From: Embiotoca jacksoni
Lineage: Eukaryota > Chordata > Actinopteri > Embiotocidae
DNA: 64,000 nt
Direction of reading: 5' to 3'
Assembly (NCBI GenBank): GCA_022577435.1
Contig: JAKOON010000006.1
Span: 20,311,501-20,375,500 of the forward strand
Below the pieces are notes generated by a model. That model was not told the DNA's origin and did not search any database. It saw only the letters and a list, made by a program, of their open reading frames with translations. The position numbers and the translations under genes are program-made. This document shows, piece by piece, positions 59,832 through 64,000 of this stretch; the first letter of the stretch is position 1; every line of letters starts with the position of its first letter.

Positions 59832-62680
59832 CTACTTGATCTTGATGCCGACGATCCTTGCGTCACCGCTGACATCGAAGTACTTGTACTTGACATCTCC
59901 CAGGCGGTTGGGGAAGTTCATCATGCTGCCATCAGAAAGTTTGATGTAAAACTGCTCGCTGTTGAAGTTGAGGTAAAACTGAGATGTGTGTAAATCAAAG
60001 AGAAAAAGAGAGGGAAAACAATTTATCTTCAGTTAATGCCTAACTGTTGCACAACAATAAGATATAAGGAACATGAGTAAAAAGGGTGACTGAACAGAGC
60101 GTAATCCTCCAAGAACATTAGGGTGGGGGTATCTCGCTCCATCAGTTTTATGAGCCTATAAACCCCGTCATGATTGTCTGTTGACCTAGCAGTGTTACAG
60201 CCCAGTTACCAAGCACACTTGTAAAGTCCTTATGGTGACATTATGAAATTTGAGCTCAGACCACATGACTACACTAAATACAGTACTTTTGAGAATGGTT
60301 CACAACCAACATTCTCCTCAAATACAGCTCAGCAGGTCAGTGTGTTAACTGTAATCAAGGCAGTTTTGAGCCTTCGTTGTCTAAACAGTATTAAAATCAT
60401 AAGAATGCATCTCAATACTTAAAAATCTTTGTCCCTGGTGGGAGATATTTGCCAGTTGTAGGTGCTGCAGAATATGATGTAAATAAATATATAAGGTAAA
60501 ATAGTCAAAGTAATGTGGCAGCACATACTGTGTTGCTACAGTTAACTTGATTGTCTAACTTTTTGGGGGGGAAATACTGAGATGTGGCGATTGCGTGTGC
60601 CATCATTCACGCTGCTGTAAAACTGGCATTATTGTGCTGTTTTTGTATTTTATAAAATAAGTGTTTTAGCATTTGCCGTTATATTGCACTTGCGCTATAT
60701 GTGCAAAAGCTCTCTCTTCTTACGCTCTTCAGAAAGAACCTTTAGATGCAGAACTGATGACTATATTTCAGACTAAAGGATTTTGAGACCTCCACACTGC
60801 ACCAACACACCTTGCATTCCTCCCCACATACGAAGGGGAAGACCCCGTCCCGCTGCTCGTCACCCCAGCATCCCCCAGACAGGGAGTTGCAGACGATGGT
60901 GTTGTTGTCTCCTTTAAAGTCAAAGCGAGGGTTGAAGTGCATCGCAATGTTTTCAGCGTCGTGACCGATGTTGATGGCAAAGCTGCAAAGGAGGCACAAA
61001 CACAGGGATCAGAAGAGTGCAATGAAAAGTTAAGCACTACCACCTCTTGATTAAACAGAAATGATACACATCAAGGAAACATCTTTAGTTTGAATCTCTG
61101 ACGAGGAGGACCTACGAGCAGCAGTCATCATTGGGCTTGATGCGGATCTTGAACTCCTGCCCCTCCTTGAATGTCATGTTCTCGACTTTCTGTAAAGGGA
61201 AACGACAAAGAGAATGATGAACTGAGGGTTAGATGGGGCTTCTTAATGGAATAAAAAAAAGTTACATTACTTTAATTCATGGTCTTATTTACACATAATA
61301 AAACTGACTTTGAGGTGGAAACAAATGAACGTCCTTATTTTCATAGAAAATCTGTAATGCTAATGCTTTTTTTAATTTTATATTAGTGCATCTAAAGTTT
61401 GGATCATTGCACCAGTCTGAAAATAGAGATGAGGTTTTGAAACATGCGGGAATAAACATGAACTATTGACTGTCATGTTCCCCCTTTCACAATAAAAAAA
61501 CAAAAACAATTTTGTTCGGGAAATATTGATAATAGTACCATATCAATTTTATTCAGATGATATTTCAGTTCAGAAAATATCGACAGGGGTGTTTTGGAGC
61601 CAGATTTGTACAATGAAACCCTGTGATGTGAGAATTGATGATCAATACTGTTCTTATCGTCTCTGTTGATGATCAACCAGGGTGAGCAGAGGAGCCAAGG
61701 CTGTAAAAGTACTGAAACAGGAAGTCAATGTATTTGTTCACTGACATGTGGTCCTCCTATAGAGACAGTAAAACCATAAATAGACATCCACACAGAGACC
61801 TTCTGTTACAGAAGATCTGTACACTATAGATACCACTACCACGCCTATCACAAAATGTGGATATACGCCCATAAAACTATTACAGGAAAAAAGTAGAAAA
61901 CCAGGTAAAACACCCAAAATTGATTTCAAATATTTCCTCTTCAGAAACTCTTCCTGCATTGATTTTCTACAAAGTCTGTGAACTTGAATTATTTAGGAGC
62001 GGTGTTCAAAGTCCCAGAACATTACCCGTCTTTTGTTCCGAGGACACTGTCTGATTGATAAACCTTATAACACATGCACATCACGCACAAGGGAAAGGGA
62101 TTCTGGGCTTTTTACTGTGAAGTGACCAAGTTATAAACTTAGCGATTCCTTTTTTTCAAGAAGTGTTACTTGTTGAAAATTAGGACAAAGTTATTGCGTT
62201 AGAAACATGGACCATCTATTTTTCTCGCTACTTGTCGTTAGTTTTGGTCTACACATACACACCTTTATCAAATCACATGGATATGATAATATTAAAGGGA
62301 TTTGTATTCCTTGATTAAAAGCATATAGGTATATGAATTACAACATCTGATGAGTCATTGTTTCTTGCTCTGCATATAATCATACCACTTCGACCTTCCT
62401 AATATTCAACCTGTACATTTTAAAATGGTTGAAGATGTTTTTGAATAGTTTTTGTGATCAGAAACTTCAACCTCCAGACAGTAAGAAAGGCTGTATGTCC
62501 CCAAAGAGATGATTTACTCATTTAAAATGTGGTACATTCAATATTTACGTTTTAAAATAGAATGTCTATAAAGTCAGCAAAAATGTATCAATGTATAGCG
62601 GACCATAACTAAGATACCAAATGGATATGGTTGAGAATGAAACAACTTCCTATGACTGAAGCTTTTACACCACTTACCAT
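59832..62680 (-). CDS. Prototype galectin (galectin-1/2-like), 4 exons, 131 aa
   Basis: Minus-strand join: 62680-62678 (ATG only), 61189-61116, 60982-60811, 59978-59832, all GT-AG. The product is a single carbohydrate-recognition domain that binds beta-galactosides; relatives are cytosolic and also secreted without a signal peptide, and none is seen here. Ligand residues are complete: H41, N43 and R45 (HFNPR), V56, N58 (IVCNS), W65, E68 and R70 (WGDEQR), each exactly three below the human galectin-1 number. The sequence continues to KLSDG, FPNRLGDVKY and a C-terminus VGIKIK. Eight cysteines (including C24, C25, C57, C64, C78 and C82) suggest redox sensitivity as in galectin-1. Fish have several lgals1/lgals2-type genes, so I give no paralogue symbol. 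It converges on the receptor gene and has its own TATA promoter. Confidence 0.93.
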
Positions 62681-62739
62681 CTTGGCTGTCTTCGGTGGGT
62701 TGTTCCTGGAGTGACGAAGCTCTGCAGGCAGGTGAGGGA

Positions 62740-62748
62740 CTTTATATA
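62740..62748 (-). promoter_or_regulatory. TATA box of the galectin gene
   Basis: The minus strand reads TATATAAAG 60 bases before the ATG, predicting a start near 62710 and a 5' UTR of only about 30-35 nt. Galectin-1-type genes are known to have short leaders and TATA promoters, which supports the assignment. Confidence 0.65.
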
Positions 62749-62860
62749 ACACTGGTGACGTCAGGGGCAGGAAGTGACCAACAAGGACAGGGCTAAAAAA
62801 AATAACCAATCACACTCAGTAACTTGGTTACTTATGACAACGTTGTTCTGCAGGTTACTG

Positions 62861-63696
62861 AGGGCCTGATTTACTAAGAGCTCAAATAAAGGGTACAAAC
62901 ATCGGGACGGTGGATGAGATCCTGTAACAAACACTGATCAGCAGGTCCAGATGTTTCTGTGATGAGCTGGTGAATTAGTTTCATTCAGTGTCTCACGAGT
63001 GCTCGTGAACCTTATGAAGCTACCTGTCAATTCTGCGGGACACATTTAGGACCTGTGACAGCTCACCTTGAATAACAGGACTGGGCAGGATATCCAAGCA
63101 GCGATACGCTGGAACGACCCAGAGGCAGGACAATGCTGAGTCGTAAGACGTTTTTTAATTGCTGGTATTTCCTGGCTCCTCCTTGTTATCGGCTGTCAAT
63201 CATCATTCAGTTCATTCAATAACTCAGAAATGTCATTTCTGGAGAGACTATAATGTCTTAATAATGTCTGCGTCTGTCATCTCCAAAAATGTTTCCACGG
63301 ATGTAAAACCTCGTTCTCTACGTATTCTTTGGTTTCTCTGCGTCTTCTTCTCACCACAATAAGGTCATCCGTCTCTCCTGATGTACATCTGACTCATACG
63401 TTCCTTTCAGTCGCACTAAAATACACACAATCACTTCTCCTATTTCTACTTTCATGTTTAGTAAATATTGTTGCGGGTGCTAAATTGTTCTATTTGCATT
63501 TCCCCTCACAGTATTTTGCAACTTCAAGCCGAAACGCCCAATATTACATATGCATGAGGGCAAACATGCAAAATGGACAACGTGTGTTAAATTGCACATT
63601 TGAAAGACGCAATCCTCACTGCACGTTGTTAGTAAATCTGCTTGGGTATTTTTTTTTGCAGGTGGTGTGGAGTTTGCACGTAGTAAATCAGGCCCT
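62861..63696. mobile_element. Probable hAT-like TIR element just upstream of the galectin promoter
   Basis: Sixteen bases AGGGCCTGATTTACTA at 62861-62876 recur exactly in reverse at 63681-63696. Inside, phrases such as 'gcaacttcaagccgaaacgc' and 'gttagtaaatctgcttgggt' recall a common fish nonautonomous element with '...tagtaaatcaggccc' ends. No matching 8-bp duplication was seen at the two edges and no transposase frame is present. The left edge lies about 113 bp from the TATA box. Confidence 0.6.
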
Positions 63697-63706
63697 GAGA
63701 GTTTTG

Positions 63707-63743
<37 letters not shown>

Positions 63744-64000
63744 GAAATCGATATCTACTGATCTCTATACATGTTTTTGTGAGATGTATTTATACTTGTC
63801 TAGGTGAATCCACGGCTATGTTGATGTAGCTCTATTATGTTGACAACAGAGTCTTAAGAGAGATGAGGCAGCTATTCATTACTGTTTTTCTCATTTTCTA
63901 CTATAACGTTGAGCGAGTCCAGGAGCAAATATACTGTGCAGCTTGTGAGAAGAATAAATACAAATATGGAGGAAAAAAAACTATACAAATACAGTATGTT
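63697..64000. other. Intergenic with a 29-bp poly-T run
   Basis: T homopolymer at 63710-63738, directly beyond the right end of the TIR element, then AT-rich DNA to the window's end. No gene seen. Confidence 0.6.

Overview
The window looks like vertebrate nuclear DNA, most likely from a teleost fish. Its genes are split by GT-AG introns, it is dense in long CA/GT microsatellites, and it carries decayed Tc1-like, Harbinger-like and hAT/piggyBac-type elements of the kinds common in fish. Nothing is prokaryotic: no operons, ribosome binding sites, CRISPR array or defence locus. I name no species.

Layout. Positions 1-36,540 (57% of the window) have no intact gene. They hold a Tc1 transposase relic (690-1130), two decayed Myb/SANT-like genes (2949-3668 and 20478-20609), two relics of what I take to be one multicopy fish gene family (15266-15507 and 21512-21985), a 461-bp polypyrimidine tract (10947-11407), and a cluster of insertions at 28-30.4 kb. 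That cluster contains a solo LTR with an exact 5-bp target duplication, a probable TIR element with another repeat inside it, and a palindromic element flanked by TTAA.

From 36.5 kb the window is genic. An eleven-exon gene on the + strand (coding 37004-53775, 377 codons by my join) encodes an ArfGAP with two PH domains, closest to ADAP1 (centaurin-alpha-1). Its join includes a probable GC-AG intron and a last coding exon of only 29 nt. Next comes an intronless GPCR of 357 codons with urotensin-II receptor hallmarks (56657-57730, + strand). On the - strand, pointing toward it, a four-exon gene encodes a 131-residue galectin with every sugar-binding residue in place (coding 62680 down to 59832). 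It has a TATA box 60 bp upstream of the ATG, and its first coding exon holds only that ATG.

How the genes relate. The three genes act separately: phosphoinositide-linked Arf signalling, peptide-hormone reception, and beta-galactoside binding. I see no sign of a joint system. The most useful results are the full exon join of the ADAP gene, the galectin join, and the insertion structures that can be tested. I found no previously undescribed biological system and do not claim one.
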